Counted from the stretch's first letter, positions 23,565 through 36,500 are shown. The stretch is DNA of 64,000 nt from Amyloporia xantha (GCA_036971615.1 JAYKKR010000002.1:2666001-2730000); one strand, 5' to 3'. The notes: generated by a model not told the origin, from the sequence alone. Numbers and translations: made by a program.

Positions 23565-25835
23565 ATGACTTCCAGTCCTACTAAGCTCGCTCCGAAATCT
23601 ATCCAGCAGCTAAGAGACATACTGGAGCTTGACCACAAGGTCAAGGTCGCTGGTGCGCCTCCTGTTATCTTTGGAGTCATCCCGACGATTAACGCACCCT
23701 ATTACAGGCGTCGATGGTGAGCACAGTGCCATCTCCGAGAAGCTATGTCGCTGAGTGCATATAAATACATAAGTTGATGGAGTACTGAGGGGAAAGATAA
23801 TGGTAATTCCAGTCGCCAACATACTACCCAAGGGAGACTCCATGATTTTTCTAGTCCAAGGAGAAATTCCTGAGTGCAGCTGCATCGGATGGCTTTGGGT
23901 TTTGCAGCGTCATCTTGTGCGTGTGATGGTGTCAGTACTTTGGCCTTTTCTAATCATTTCCCGGCGTAGCGGGTGGGACATGCATGACACTGTCTACTCA
24001 CGCGAGCTGCTCATCTCCAATAAAGCCAATGGCTACCGTGACCTCTTGGCCACAATTGACCTGTCAACATTTCGTCGCATCCCATGGGAGAACAATATCC
24101 CGTTCTTCCTTGTCTCATTTCTAGATCCTGAGACGAAAGAACCGATCTGCGCAGACCCCCGTGGTGCCCTTAGAAAGGTAATCGAGCGCGCTCATACTCA
24201 AGGCTGGCAGTGTTTTGCTGGATGCGAGTACGAGGTACGTGGCTAAGCCGCATACCCAATAGTCTCTGTGGCATTTATCTGTGCATAAAGTATTTCCAAT
24301 TTAAAGGTGTGTCTTTAACTTGTGCTCCCTATCAATTTGGGCTAATGGTTATTCCACCTTGCAGAAACTCCGGACAGCTTGGCACAGAAGAAATTCACAG
24401 ATCTGCAGCCATTGACATCCGGAAGTAAATCCCTTCTGTATACTCATTACTACAAAGACATCTAAACGATCAACCTCGTCCTCAGTGCACGGATACTCGC
24501 TGCTGCGTACACAACTCAACAACGAATATTTCCATGATCTATTCGACCAGGGCCTCAAGTTCGAGGTTCCGCTCGAAGGCCATCGTTCGTATCTAATTGC
24601 TCTCGCTGTAGGGTGATCAACTGACGCGCACCCGTCATGCATTGTGCAGATACTGAGACAGGACCGGGTGTATATGAAACTGCTCTTGCATACACGACAG
24701 CTCTGCGAATGGCAGATAACGCAATCTTGTTCAAATTTCTCGCCAAAAGCATCGGCATGCAGCGGGGTGTCATTCCCAGCTTCATGGCAAAGCCTTGGGG
24801 AAACGCACGTTCAGTATTTCCATCCACTCATAGCGTACTGATGACGTTCTCCTGACAGCTCCCTGGGTGCAGCGGGTGAGTCTCCTCACAATGTTCCAAC
24901 GCCGTCCAGAGTAAGCTGATCGATCTACCAAGCCATATTCACGTATCGTTGCGGGACCAGAACGGAAAGAGTATTTTTGCGGCATCCGATTCCGAATTGA
25001 AAACAGGAAGAGCAAACGCTGCATATCCAGATACAAGATTTCTCAGCCAGGAAGGCGAGTGGTTCCTGGGTGGCGTCCTGGACGGACTGCCGGATGGTAA
25101 GCGTTTCAAAATCTAGCATCTTCAGTGACGCTCAACCATTCTGGCAGTAATGCCTATGGTCTGTTCTTAGCCAGTGTTGCGTTGTCCAGAATCTCAAACG
25201 CTTTGAGATAGCTCGTGCCCACCATCAACGGCTACAAGCGCCTCGTCGGGGGCGAAGCGTTCTGGGCCCCGAACGCAGTCACGTACGGCTACGACTCCCG
25301 CGCCGCCTCCGTCCGCATCATCTCGCCGCCCTCGGTCCCGCCGCACGCGACTCGGCTGGAGATCCGCGTCCCCGGCGCGGACATGAACCCGTACTTCGCC
25401 CTGAGCGCCATTCTTGCGCTTGGGATGCGCGGCATCGAGAAGAAGCTGCAGCTGCCCGGGCCGCCCGTAGGCCAACTGACTCCGGAGGACAAGAAGACCG
25501 GGAAGGTGTGTACTGTCGCCGATGCTAAAATTTACGGAACGACGGTGGATCCGGCACTCATACGCGGGCGCTGATCCGTCATAGGTACAAATGCTTCCTC
25601 AGTCGCTGGAGTCAGCGACAGAACGGATGATGCGCCCGGAGAGTATTGCACGCGAAGAGGCGGTGTTCGGAGATGATTTCGTCGAACATTTCGGTGGCAC
25701 GCGCCAGCACGAGGTCAAGCTGTGGAACGAAGCTGTGACTAACTGGGAAGGTATGTCTTGGGTTGGCCTGGTGTGTAATCCTTCAAGCTTATGTGTAATT
25801 GTTCTACAGTGGAGAGATATCTCGAATTGGCTTGA
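23565..25835 (+). CDS. Glutamine synthetase-like ligase (FluG/GlnA-like type)
   Basis: Predicted 486-residue enzyme of the glutamine-synthetase fold. Exons: 23565-23652, 23708-23716, 23774-23802, 23855-23916, 23970-24234, 24291-24306, 24365-24424, 24486-24584, 24650-24804, 24859-24875, 24933-25096, 25148-25158, 25212-25505, 25585-25750, 25810-25835. The N-terminal DGVLRGKIM and WDMHD, then the metal/ATP residues in TETGPGVYE, KPWGNLPGCSGHIHVSL, VPTINGYKRL and LEIRVPGADMNPYFAL, are typical of the fungal GS-like group related to FluG and bacterial gamma-glutamyl ligases, rather than the 350-residue GS used for bulk ammonia assimilation. The amine substrate is unknown. Four exons are 9-17 nt long and the intron 24805-24858 uses a GC donor; each is needed for family motifs to stay intact. 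Confidence 0.88.
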
Positions 25836-26181
25836 ATATTATGTTGTATTCTTCTTACTACATGTATGTATCATAGCACGGTCTTCAATGTGTTCATCGC
25901 AAGTGCAACGATGCCACGGGGAAAGGCATAACGCGATGCTCATGCCCTCACACTTTTACAGTTATTGTCCTGAGCATATTTCTCATTTATGATGCTAACC
26001 GGAGCAACTCTTATATAGAATTTTCAGCTCGTATAATCAATTCATCCTCACCCTAGATGTAGTCGTACGTCCGTCCAATATCAGAAAGTCCATCCAAGAG
26101 GTAATCATTACATCAGGTACATCTCACAGCGACCGGCATGAGAATGAGGTCAAGAAGCCCAACAGTCGCAACCGTGCATTA
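25836..26181. other. Convergent 3' spacer
   Basis: 346 bp between the stops of the GS-like and DUF3074 genes. It should contain both 3' UTRs. No gene or repeat seen. Confidence 0.5.
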
Positions 26182-27148
26182 TTATGCAGTGGCCGGTTCC
26201 TCTGTCTGTTCTGGCTTCGCACGAACGGTATGGAACCAGTGAAGGAAGTGCGTCACATCCTAAATATCAGTTGACGTCAATAGCTGTACAGCACATCTGA
26301 GTACGCGAAACCCGCGTACCTGGGCAATGGTGCTGTCCATGCTAGACTCGGCGATGAATGAGGGTATCTTGCCACCAGGCGTGCTAGATGTAGCCATGCG
26401 CCACTCTACATTGCCGTTCTCCAGCTCTTGAAGGCGCTCGATAGACACATAGCGACCTTTCACACCCTTCTCCTCAAGCTTGGCCAGCTCTGGTTCATCA
26501 GAAAGCTCCACTGGCATGGACACGATGATCCTGCAGAATGCACTTTAGAGAACGATGTGTATTACTGGTGAAGACGCCATACCCAGTCTTGGGCGAGTTC
26601 GTGTCAAGATATGTTGTTTGTACGACCGTAAACACCCTGGGCGATACCGGAGGCGGGAACGTATAGTACAGTGACCAGACCGCCTGCGTCGGCGAGATCT
26701 GCTTGATGAGTTTCACCTTCTTGATGTCGGGTATGTACCTACAAACTCCTGTCAGACACTGCATTGCTGCCGTGTACCGGACGCATGAAGACGTACTTCA
26801 TCTCGTTCTCTGCCTTGTCCACCCCCAATTTGCTCCAGAATTCATCAAAAGTAGCATCCTTGGGTGTGTGTTCGCTGAGCCTGCAGTGCCAGGGTGCACC
26901 ATCCTGCGGGCCCTTCGCACGAGAGCAAGTCTTGACGACGCCCTTCTGGTATGTCTTACCTGGCTTCCATGACGTCGTAGAGTCGAGTAAGGCCTGTCCG
27001 AGCGAGATGATAGTGTCCTCCGGGGGTATCTCTGTATTTGGAACGACGATGCGCACCCGTTAGCTCGCAGTGAGAAAAGTCGCGGAGGCAGTACTGTCAT
27101 ACCTGAGATCTTCACCGGCGTGATCGATAGGTAGTATTCCGACGACAT
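26182..27148 (-). CDS. DUF3074 (START-like) domain protein
   Basis: Predicted 241-residue protein. Exons: 27103-27148, 26797-27031, 26583-26738, 26320-26530, 26182-26259. Recognisable DUF3074 segments are TYQKGVVKTCSRAKG, HCRLSEHT, FDEFWSKLGVDKAENE, then a beta-rich run (SLYYTFPPPVSPRVFTVVQ) and EWRMATSSTPGGKIPSFIAESSM, ending with a helix HFLHWFHTVR. DUF3074 is a fungal family with a predicted START/Bet v1-like lipid-binding fold; no biochemical role is established. CTAAC at the start of the intron-1 tail marks the branch point and places the acceptor at 27032, removing a read-through stop. Confidence 0.85.
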
Positions 27149-27446
27149 ATTGGTCTCACTCTAGGATGGGCGGATTGAGGACAAGTAGCACTGGCACGCG
27201 CTGTGGGAACGCAAGGAAGCAGCAGCCTGCGGTTGCGGTAACATGGGCAACACATTGTGAGAGCGTTCCATATATCAGCTCTGTATTTGGCAGATGCAAC
27301 AGTAGTAACGACGGGCAACTGGCAACTGCTGCCAGTCTGCTGCAGGTCATAATCGTGGATGGGCTGATTGGTTTGTCCGACAACACATGCTACGGAACTT
27401 CACTCTCGACCGCCCGTCCTATAACTAAGGCGGTCAACGCTGCAAC

Positions 27447-27789
27447 TTAGACGGGACTAAATTTCCATTCTTGCAGGACAATGGGCACTTTGGAATCATG
27501 CGGTGCAAATACCACTGCCGTGATTCCCTTGGTCAATAGCCGCCGAATGTCTAGGACCATACGAGACGCTCGTCCGTATTTCCAGTACGTAAAGAGGTAA
27601 TGATCAGTGCAAATACATGACTCGAGCGTATTGAATCCGGCGCTGAGACAATTTCTATCAAGGTAAGGTTCCATGCCTTGACGTATCTTGTCGAATTGCT
27701 CACAGTTTCAGACCGCTCACAAGAGATGACATCTCCCACCAGCAGCTCGGCAGGGCTGACGTTGGCTCACCTCCTGCATCCCCCGACAT
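27447..27789 (-). CDS. Small protein of unknown function
   Basis: Two-exon model: 27704-27789 and 27447-27654, 97 residues. The donor (CT|GTGAGC) and acceptor (GATAG|AAATTG) are good and phases agree. The second exon keeps a compact, non-repetitive sequence with several cysteines, HYLFTYWKYGRASRMVLDIRR and GITAVVFAPHDSKVPIVLQEW, which reads like a folded domain. I cannot assign a family. It lies between the DUF3074 and F-box genes, with its start about 60 bp from the F-box start in head-to-head layout. It could be a fragment of a longer gene. Confidence 0.45.
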
Positions 27790-27849
27790 GGGATCTACCA
27801 GGGTGGAATGGATCACGGTATGCGCTCTATCTCAAGATTTCCACAGTAA

Positions 27850-29539
27850 ATGTTCATTAGTCTCCTCGAACCAACCAGTTCCGAAGGTCTTCATGGCACC
27901 GTGGACAAGGTCGGTGGCTGGTAGACACTGATAGTGCATTTTGGACTGAACCCGCAATCAGCTTGGAGATTTTGATCATTCACTTGCGCTACTCCAGAGA
28001 TACCGCAATGGACTGCGACCAGTTCATCAACTTGCGACCGATATTTTATTATTGATCTTCATGAGCCTGACGGAGGAAGAAGATGCCGATCCATTTCATT
28101 CTCGATTTGGCTCGAATCCCTGGTCATCCATGACACAGGTTTGCCACCGCTGGAGATCTATTGCATTGGCGTGTCCCACTCTATGGACACGTATCAGTAC
28201 TCGGTGGCCAGACGCTGCTCTGACATGCCTGGAACGATCGGCCGATGCGCCCTTGTCATTGGTGGTCTCTGCAAACGCGAGCGCACAGACAGCTTCGCGG
28301 GTCACAGGATTTATGCTACCGCACGCTGGGCGAATACGCCAAATTTATCTGCCGGCAGTATTCCGGGATGCGGCCATGGCAGTGGTATTAGGACCGCTTC
28401 TGCTATCACCCGCACCAGGTCTGGATGCCTTGCATGTTTACAAAGTTGCCATGGATGATGACTGCTTCCCGTTGCCTACGATGTTCGACGGTCAAACCCC
28501 TCGACTTAGGACTCTCAAGCTCCGTTATACGTTTCCTATAGCAGGAAGCGTGATGTACACCAATTTGAGAAAGCTCCTAATCAAAGGCAAGAAAAGCAAG
28601 CCTATTTCGATGGAGCTCTCTCAGCTGCTTGCAATTCTCGAGTTGTGTCCTCAACTCGAGGCATTGAAAATAGAGAAAGCGAACGTCATACCATCTTCCA
28701 CTGCGCTCAGACCCGTATCCCTGCGTCTCGACAACCTACAACTCCTCGACATCGCTCGCTCTTCAGCGACTGTCGTTTCCGATTTGCTCAACTGCCTCGT
28801 AGTCCCCGACTGTGCGATACGTCTCCGCGTATGGTTGGAAAGGGCAGCCGATTTTACTTTCCGCTTCGGAATACCGGAAACCTTGAATGAATCGCGACAT
28901 CTCGAGAACATTCGAGGCCTTCACGTCGAATACGTGAGTTCGAGTGGGTTCGTCGTCATCCAAGGTCGCACGACCGCGAATCCTTTCGAAATCATGGCGT
29001 CCATCCCGCGGGACAGTGACATGGGAGAGATGTCCACGATCGCAGGGCACCTCCTGCTCAGCATCGTCAGGACGCTGGATCTTTCATTCCTCGAGGTATT
29101 CACTATCTCGGAGACACACTATAATCATGCGCATCTCGGCTTCACGAGACAGAGATGGGTCGAGGTCTTCGAACGTATGCCTCTGCTGAAGGTCTTACAC
29201 ATTCGGCTGGATAGTATCTATGACGGAGGATTTGCCAGATCAATTCTGTCCGCTCTGGCCACGCCTCGAGAGATTACCGGAAGATTACTATGCCCCCATC
29301 TTGAGACCTTGACGGTCGTCAACGACAAGACATGGTCATCGCTGCATTGCTATCTGCTGGCGCAGGAGCGAGCAAAGCATGGCCATCCTCTCAAGAAGGT
29401 GTCCATGCATATGCCATGTTACGAGAACTTCGAGGACATCGATGACACTGATTTACCAGCATTACGAAGAGTTATTGACGTCGTTGACCTGGACCCACCG
29501 ACACTATGCGAATACGAAATCCCCGACATCTCGTGGTAA
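27850..29539 (+). CDS. F-box protein, two exons
   Basis: 545-residue model: exon 27850-27909 (20 codons), intron 27910-27961 with branch-like ACTGAAC, exon 27962-29539. The first exon is tentative. Near residue 38 the F-box reads VHQLATDILLLIFMSL, followed by SSMTQVCHRWRSIALACPTLWTRI, the classic Agaricomycete F-box layout (LP.E.L..IF, then C..W......P.LW). The long remainder has leucine-rich character with TLRTLKLRY-like blocks. If the first exon is wrong, translation could start at ATG 28061, which would delete half the F-box. Probable SCF substrate receptor with unknown target; SKP1 lies 1.1 kb downstream. Confidence 0.75.
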
Positions 29540-29762
29540 TCTCGCATGAGCCCCTGCTCATCACCTTAGGATAGCACCATGTAACATTAGCCAGCTACGA
29601 ACACCATTGCTGTACTTCTAGAATCTTAGTGTCATACCCCCAACACATGCTGTATTGTCTTACTGTTGCTTTATTACCGAATCTTCGTGTAAATTAAACC
29701 ATAGTCTTGTAACCTGGGCCAGCAAATCCATTATGCAATAGAACAAAAACCGATAGCATAAG

Positions 29763-30417
29763 TCAAGCAGTGTTTTGTGTTGGTGAACCGGGGGCAGGTG
29801 AAGCCTTCAGATTTACAAAACCGAAATATCGACTGCGACCCAGGGAGGCTTCGTCCCTCGGAAGTTTTTCACCCTTCTTCAACACGATGCCAACAAACTT
29901 GCGGTCGCTCCGCATGCGTGTTTCCTTGTAGAAACGCACGTAACCCGGCACCAAGGCGAAGAGGGTGTGGTCGCGTCCCATTCCCACCTGTATATATGAA
30001 GGACAGTGAGTCACTTCGGGCGGGGATGGATCGGAATCTTCGAAATCTTACGTGCTGCCCAGGGTGGAACTGGGTTCCCCGCTGTCGAACTAGGATGTTG
30101 CCGGGTACGACAAATTCGTCTGCACCACAGAACAGATGGTTATCAGCTCCGTGTGCTTAGAGCGAGGCAGATAGGATCAGTCAGGAATCATTACCGGAAA
30201 ACTTCTTAACGCCTAGTCGTTTCCCAGGAGAGCCGCCATGATTTGAGACGGTACCTCCAGCACGCTTTGTAGCGGTACGGACGGACCCCAGTCCTGAAAT
30301 ATAGACATCATGTGAGGCGACGCTCGCCTCTGTCGAGAGGCCCAAGCACGTACCTGAGACACTAAACGGACTGCGCGGTGCTTGGAGGCATCTCGCCAGG
30401 GGACACAGGGATGACAT
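29763..30417 (-). CDS. MRPL27: Mitochondrial large-subunit ribosomal protein bL27m
   Basis: Predicted 151-residue bL27m. Exons: 30354-30417, 30195-30293, 30052-30119, 29763-29987. The core is the bL27 signature: TKRAGGTVSNHGGSPGKRLG, FVVPGNILVRQRGTQFHPGQ and VGMGRDHTLFALVPGYV. The first ~24 residues are basic and hydroxylated, matching a mitochondrial presequence. Bacterial L27 contacts the P-site tRNA; the mitochondrial form is part of the mitoribosome. The C-terminal extension (about 50 residues, basic) is usual in fungi. All introns are GT-AG. Confidence 0.94.
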
Positions 30418-30610
30418 GCTTTGTGCGAAACAGGAGGCCCTTGCGCGGAAATGCTTTGTTCAAGAGCTGTGGCTTTTGTGGCGACTGGCCAAAGCTGTCC
30501 GACTTACGTAAGGCAGCCACGGCGTTCAAAAGATGGAACTGTGCGGCCTGTGCCGCTCCCTCAACACCGTTCTCTCAGATCTTTCCTCCTAGCTGCAATA
30601 CTACTACATC

Positions 30611-31388
30611 ATGGTTCTCCTCGTCACTTCCGATAATGAGCAATTCGTGGTCGACAAGGAGGTTGCTGAGCGCAGCGTTCTGATCAAGAACATGTTGGAA
30701 GGTAATCTCTTCGTCGCCTCACAGCTCCAATTCCCGTTGATAGGCACCTTACTTCATAGATGTTGGTGAGAGCGACCAGCCGATTCCTCTGCCTAATGTC
30801 TCCTCCAGTGTCCTCAAGAAGGTGCGTACACTGGCTTCTGTCTCGCAATGATAGGGCCAATTAGAATTGACCTACTTTCTCATCGATCTTAGGTCTTGGA
30901 GTACTGCGAGCACCACCGGGGAGAGCCACTTCCAACTGCCGAGTCTGAGCAAAGTCAGGAAGAGACTCGCAAGCGGACTACTGATATCAGTGAATGGGAC
31001 CAGAAGTTCATTACCGTCGACCAGGAGATGCTTTTCGAGATCATCCTTGCTGCAAACTACCTTGACATCAAGCCTCTTCTGTACGTTTGACTTTTATGCC
31101 GTGTTTTAACGACTATCCTTATTGTGCCACAGCGACGTCGGGTGCAAAACTGTGGCTAACATGATCAAGGGGAAGACGCCCGAGGAGATCCGTAAGCTTT
31201 TCAACATTGTCAATGACTTTACCCCAGAAGAAGAGGTGCGTGGTATCTTGTTTTGGCATGTGCGTCTCACTGATATACCGGTGACTGATAGGCCCAGATC
31301 AAGAAGGAGAACGTGAGTTCTTTCTGTATAGTAAAGATTCGCCACGAACTGATGTTTTTCGACCTAGGAATGGGCGGAGGATCGTTGA
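30611..31388 (+). CDS. SKP1: SCF ubiquitin ligase adaptor Skp1
   Basis: Predicted 161-residue Skp1, the adaptor joining Cul1 to F-box proteins. Exons: 30611-30701, 30760-30821, 30893-31080, 31133-31235, 31292-31312, 31368-31388. The POZ-like half has [13 protein letters not shown] and [21 protein letters not shown]. The F-box-binding half has [54 protein letters not shown] (shown in pieces), ending ENEWAEDR. Length fits the family. The last two coding exons are 21 nt each. Two F-box genes lie within 11 kb upstream. Confidence 0.97.
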
Positions 31389-33574
31389 ATATAACGACGC
31401 CTTCCTTTCCTTTCTGTATTCTCTCGTGTCTCGTCGTGTCATGTCGCTCTCCTTTCGATCCTCTTATGCACCAACTGCTGTGTATTGGTATTTGAGACAA
31501 TATTACGACTTGAGAGTGCTTGTCTGCTCTCCTAGATCCATTAGCACACACGACGCCTATGCAGCCATGTCCACTTAGTCATATATATGCATTTCTGTAA
31601 ATCATGATTTTTCTGGCTCGCAAACCCTAACTCTATCCAGCAGTACAGTGTCGCTCGACGCGCTTATGTTGTGTCACGAGTATGCCTGGAGCTTACGGCC
31701 CGATTCTGGGCTCAATTTAAAGGACTCACCCCTGTACGTTTCACTTCTGAACTATGGCTCCGCTGAATTGTTGCACATGTATATCGCTCAAGGTTGACAG
31801 GTGAAGCGCGTTTATCTGGGTGTTGTGATAATATGATTAATGATTTCTTAATTTCGTCTCTCTTTTAGATGAAGCATTATCCATATGCCATTTTTCCGAC
31901 ATGTGTGGGCGCGGGATTATCAAATAGAAAGAGCAGTCTGACTGATGCACAGAGATAATCAGTCTGCAAGCTCGAGCTAAGTACACCTGTGCAGCTGCTG
32001 TGTTTGGCAAAAACTAGACCGGATATGCGTTGTCCTTTTACAAACGTGAGCCAGACAGTTTACTCTGATCACATTCTCCTTCCTTTAGTTTCCAGTGGTA
32101 GGTGCCTCGACTGCAAGTTGCCTTTTTTGTGCACATTGACTGCCGTGGCTCTTATACGCAGGCGGTTGGACGAGTGCTCTCTACTTTCCGCACTACGAGC
32201 TGGTTTGCGCCTTCAATATTGTCCCGATTTGTCATGCGCTCCTTTCAGAGGCAGGTTGTGGGAGCAAAGTGGGTTCACGGTGTGGTATAATATACAAAAC
32301 AAAGGTGCGAACGGACGATCGCAAGTGCTGCTACGATCAACACTTGTTTTTGCTAGTGCTAGGATCTGTCCAATTATGTTTTCCTTCATGCTCATCAGTT
32401 CATCTAGAATTCTTGTCGGACGACGATCAGCGCGCAATGTGTCTGAGACTATCAAATCAAATCTGGCGATATGGCAACGTGCACTTAGAATCGCTGGGCT
32501 CATTCTGTAGTCCCCATTCGAATTCTTCAAGATGACTATATTTGTCCGTTTTGTCTCTATTCATCGGACATATTCTTTTGATTGTCTGAAAGAATCTTGA
32601 GCGCATATACTATGTTTACGACGTTCACAGGTCTCCAAGAGGTCTCGACGGTGGTCATGGTCACAATCGAAGCGTCTCTGGTCCCTTGATCCTATACGAC
32701 ACATTTCCTGACAGCACATTTCCCGACAAAGTATTTCCATGTAGGCGACTAGACAACGCTCTGCACGCAGATCTTGCGAATGATCTATGTGGATGATTCT
32801 GCAACTCTTTCACCTGGCCATTCAAACCGTGCGCTGTGCGAGAGCTGTCGGTCAACTTGATGTTGTGAGCCGTATTAACTTGTTTGTCACTATTCAGTAT
32901 CAGCTTATAGGACTTCACTTATAGCTCTGAGTCTCGGATGCGGCACACTGTCTATAGGATGCTGATTCTTGTCATCTACTGTCGACACCCACGGGGCCAG
33001 GTCGAATGATCTTACTGTATACGAGATTGTCTGATAGCCCGGTGAAGCGCACAGGTCAGTTCTGAAGTACATACGGATAAAGAGTTTTACTATCGTGGTC
33101 GTGATTACACCTGTCGCTTTTCAGATCTGGGCAAGGTAGGCTATGCGTTCGACTTGGATTGGTTTTTAGGCCACAACAAGTATCCTATATTCGTTGTCAA
33201 GTACTAGCTGAGCGCGATGTATGACATAGCTTTTTATCCTTGAATTTCTTTTCTCACATGCGACCGCGGGATACTCTAGACATTGTAATCAATGTTCGGA
33301 GATCAGAATATAAAACAGTCCATACGATATTCGGAATCCGAAAATGGCACTGCCATTTGTTAAAGGTACAACAATTTCGGAGATGGAACGTGCGGAAATT
33401 TATGTAACTACACCGAAGCATGTCCTGAATGATCGGCCATCGCACATTTTGCCCCAGTGATGGCTGCGCGCTCCGAGTCTCAGTGTGAGTGCACAGCCTA
33501 AGTCGCGTGTGTACACTCGACTTCGTACCGACTGAATCTTGCCTTAGGCCTGCTCCTACATAAATCTTAGTCTA
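31389..33574. other. 2.2-kb stretch without a supported gene
   Basis: AT-richer than its surroundings. A 173-codon frame (31989-32510, plus) overlaps a 105-codon antisense frame; neither shows family motifs, codon regularity or plausible introns. A short direct repeat, two copies of a GGAAATGTG-like unit, lies at about 32700-32740. It could hold the SKP1 3' end, a decayed gene, or a non-coding RNA. Confidence 0.4.
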
Positions 33575-36500
33575 ATGGCCAATAAGAGAAACAACCGCCG
33601 CCGGCTGCAGGTTGACGTAGATGCAGAGTCGTCGAATCTTTCTGCGCGTGCATCGGGTCTTCCATCCGAGGACCAGGACATCCTGATGACGGCAAACCGA
33701 CGTAGCAATGATAAAGATAAGTCCAGCGCGTCAGAAGTGTCTCTGAGAGAAGTCATCGTTCCTCCTGCCCGTAATAAAGTCAACAAATTCCGCAACAAGG
33801 TGGGTCTGAAATAATCATATCATGATCAAGACATAATTGACACCTGGCGCACAGATATCGGAATATATTGAAGGTACAGTCAGAGGACGACCTCTAGTTC
33901 TTAGTGACCCCCCGACGGAGGTGATCACGGATCTAACGCAGGGAAAAGATGTTGGCCTGGTACGTTTATCGCACGACGTCGAGATGTTGAAGTAGCTCAG
34001 TGAAGCGAGTTGCGTCCCACAGGGTTCCATGACGGAGAACGCACTCGGGGCTAGTAGGGATATGAAAGTGGCTCGTTTTGACACTCCACCTCTATCGCCT
34101 TCCCCACCTGATCCAGCAAGTGTCGGATCTCTCCCTTCTGACACTTTGGATGCATGGGCAGAATGTGCAAAACAAGTTTGGGAACGTGAGGAAAACATGG
34201 TTCAGAAGTGGAAAGACGAAATTAGCAATCTGCTTACCTTTGTGAGTATTTCAGCAGGTATTGTGCGCTCTGGGGGACCACATGGGTCGTTTGTCCAGGA
34301 GATATTGTTACTGAAAACCTGTCTTTTAGGCAGGTCTCTTCTCAGCCGCACTGACTGCATTCAATGTTCAATACTATATATCTCTTCAGCCACAGCGGAC
34401 AGATACATCTACACAAGTTCTGATGCTCATTTCTTCACAACTCGGTGTTTTCGCGGCAAATGCTGGTCACACCGATGTTACGCAACAGATGCTTTCTATG
34501 CTGAATGCATCTTCCTCTTCCACCCATATTCCCGCTCATACAGTTTCTATCAACACACTGTGGTTCTCCGCACTCGTGTTCAGTCTCAGTGCAGCTTCCA
34601 TAGCCATCTCTGTCAGCCAATGGTTGCACCATCATCTAGATCGTGCGACTACTTTCTCCGAACAGAGTGTCCGTATCTGGTTCTTTCGCCATCGCAGTGC
34701 TCTCAAATGGCGAATCCCATTCATCATCAGCCTGCTACCTATTCTGTTGCAGACCTCCCTCGCTCTCTTCTTGGTTGGATTGCTGGAACTTCTTTGGACT
34801 CTAAACTACATTGTCGCTGGGATAGTGACAGGCCTCGTCGCGACATTACTGACAGCCACGATGCTGACCGCTTTACTGCCGACTTTCTTCGCCGATTGTC
34901 CATTTAAGTCATCGCCAGCATGGTGGTGCTTTGTCCTCCTTCAGAAGTTCGTCAGTTCACTGTACTTACCCCCGGTGAGCATATTTGGCCCACTCGAACG
35001 CTGGCGTAAATGGTTCTTTGCCATGGCAGATGTCAGTGGTTGGAGAGAGTTTGACGAGAAAACCGTACGGTCAGCATCTGGACAAATCAAGGACAAACTC
35101 GAAATGATACTAGAGGCGGACACAACAATTCTGGATGACACGTTTCTTAGGACCGTTGTAGTGCCTTGTCTTCAAGAAAGTAGTATCAATTCTGCATTTG
35201 ATGCGCTGCGGCGTACCTTGCAACGGCGGGGATATGATAAGGAAGAGGAGGAATACTTGACCACATTCAGAGAACTCTTCGATGGTATACATGCCAACGC
35301 CATGACGATGGGGGAATTCTGCATCAATTTGCTCTGCAAAATCTCATCGGATACTCTCCCTGACGGTCAAGTTCGCGAGACGTACCAGTTGCTCATTCTA
35401 GGATTTTTGGAGCGACTCAATGATTCTATTCCTAATGTGGAGCTGGCAAAAGATATCTACTGTCCTCTTCTTCGTTTATGGAAGCGAGCGAACATCACAA
35501 AACCGGTTCAAGATAAGATGTCCTCAATTATGTATAAGTCTGGTTTTACAATTCCTGTGGATGATGACTGTATGTGGATCCATCAATCTTTGTTTCTCGA
35601 TAAGACATCAGTACTAAATTCATAATTTACGCCTAGTATCACCGCGACGTCCCGAGATGTTAGCCCATGCGGATGCAGCTTTGAAAGATACATCTATCCT
35701 TGCCACGGGAGTACGGTCTTGTCTCCAGCAGGACGAATTTGTCGCTGCACTTCAAGCTTTCTACAAGATTTTGCAGAACAGGGGTCATCAGGTTGATGAT
35801 GTCGATAGTTGTTTAAAACGGCCTCCTTCTCTGCGGTGGAGCTCTACCGGGCAGGATGCACAGACGATCATCGTGATCGGCCAGATAACTCTTGACATGT
35901 TTGAGAGGATAACGCCAACCTCGATGACAGAGGATACTGCTCGAGAACTCACACAGATGAACATCCTCCAATTCATGGATGATCTCTTACAGGACAAGAC
36001 GATGCCAGCAACAGATCCTGTGGTCTATCACAGTCTCATACGATTGTTGGGAACCCGGGACCGTGACCTTTCTAATGAAGTTGCACAGCAGCTTGCCCGT
36101 GTAGTGTTTCATAATGATTATCGATTCCCAGTCAACGTTGAATGTGCGTATTTCACTTTTCAAAACAATCCCTTTTCAGCATGTTCATTACATATTCCGA
36201 TAGGCGTCCGGAGACCCTTCTTGTCACTTCTGCCAATTGCAAGACGTGAGGTGGAGGATTACAGAAGTAAACGCCTTATTATGCTCGCAGAATCTGCAAT
36301 ACGGATGGCTGGGAGACTCACTCAACCCGACTTACAAGCGGTTCGAGATGAAATGCAACGGGGACTGAGAGCCATAGCGGAGTATTTCAGTCCGTCTCAC
36401 ATCGAGTCAGTGACCAACACGATAGACTGGTCGGCATTCTATTATCTCCTCTACGTATCCTGGGACTTCCCGGACCCTGGTTTATTTCCACGGGAGGCCG

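Noticed and set aside
31989..32510. Plus-strand frame of 173 codons
   Set aside because: No motif, no splice structure, and an overlapping antisense frame; it may be a relic but cannot be supported.
35570..35625. Stop after CMWIHQSLFLDKTSVLNS in the DUF6535 gene
   Set aside because: A GTATGT donor just before it and an acceptor at 35636 join two long frames in phase, so the stop is intronic.
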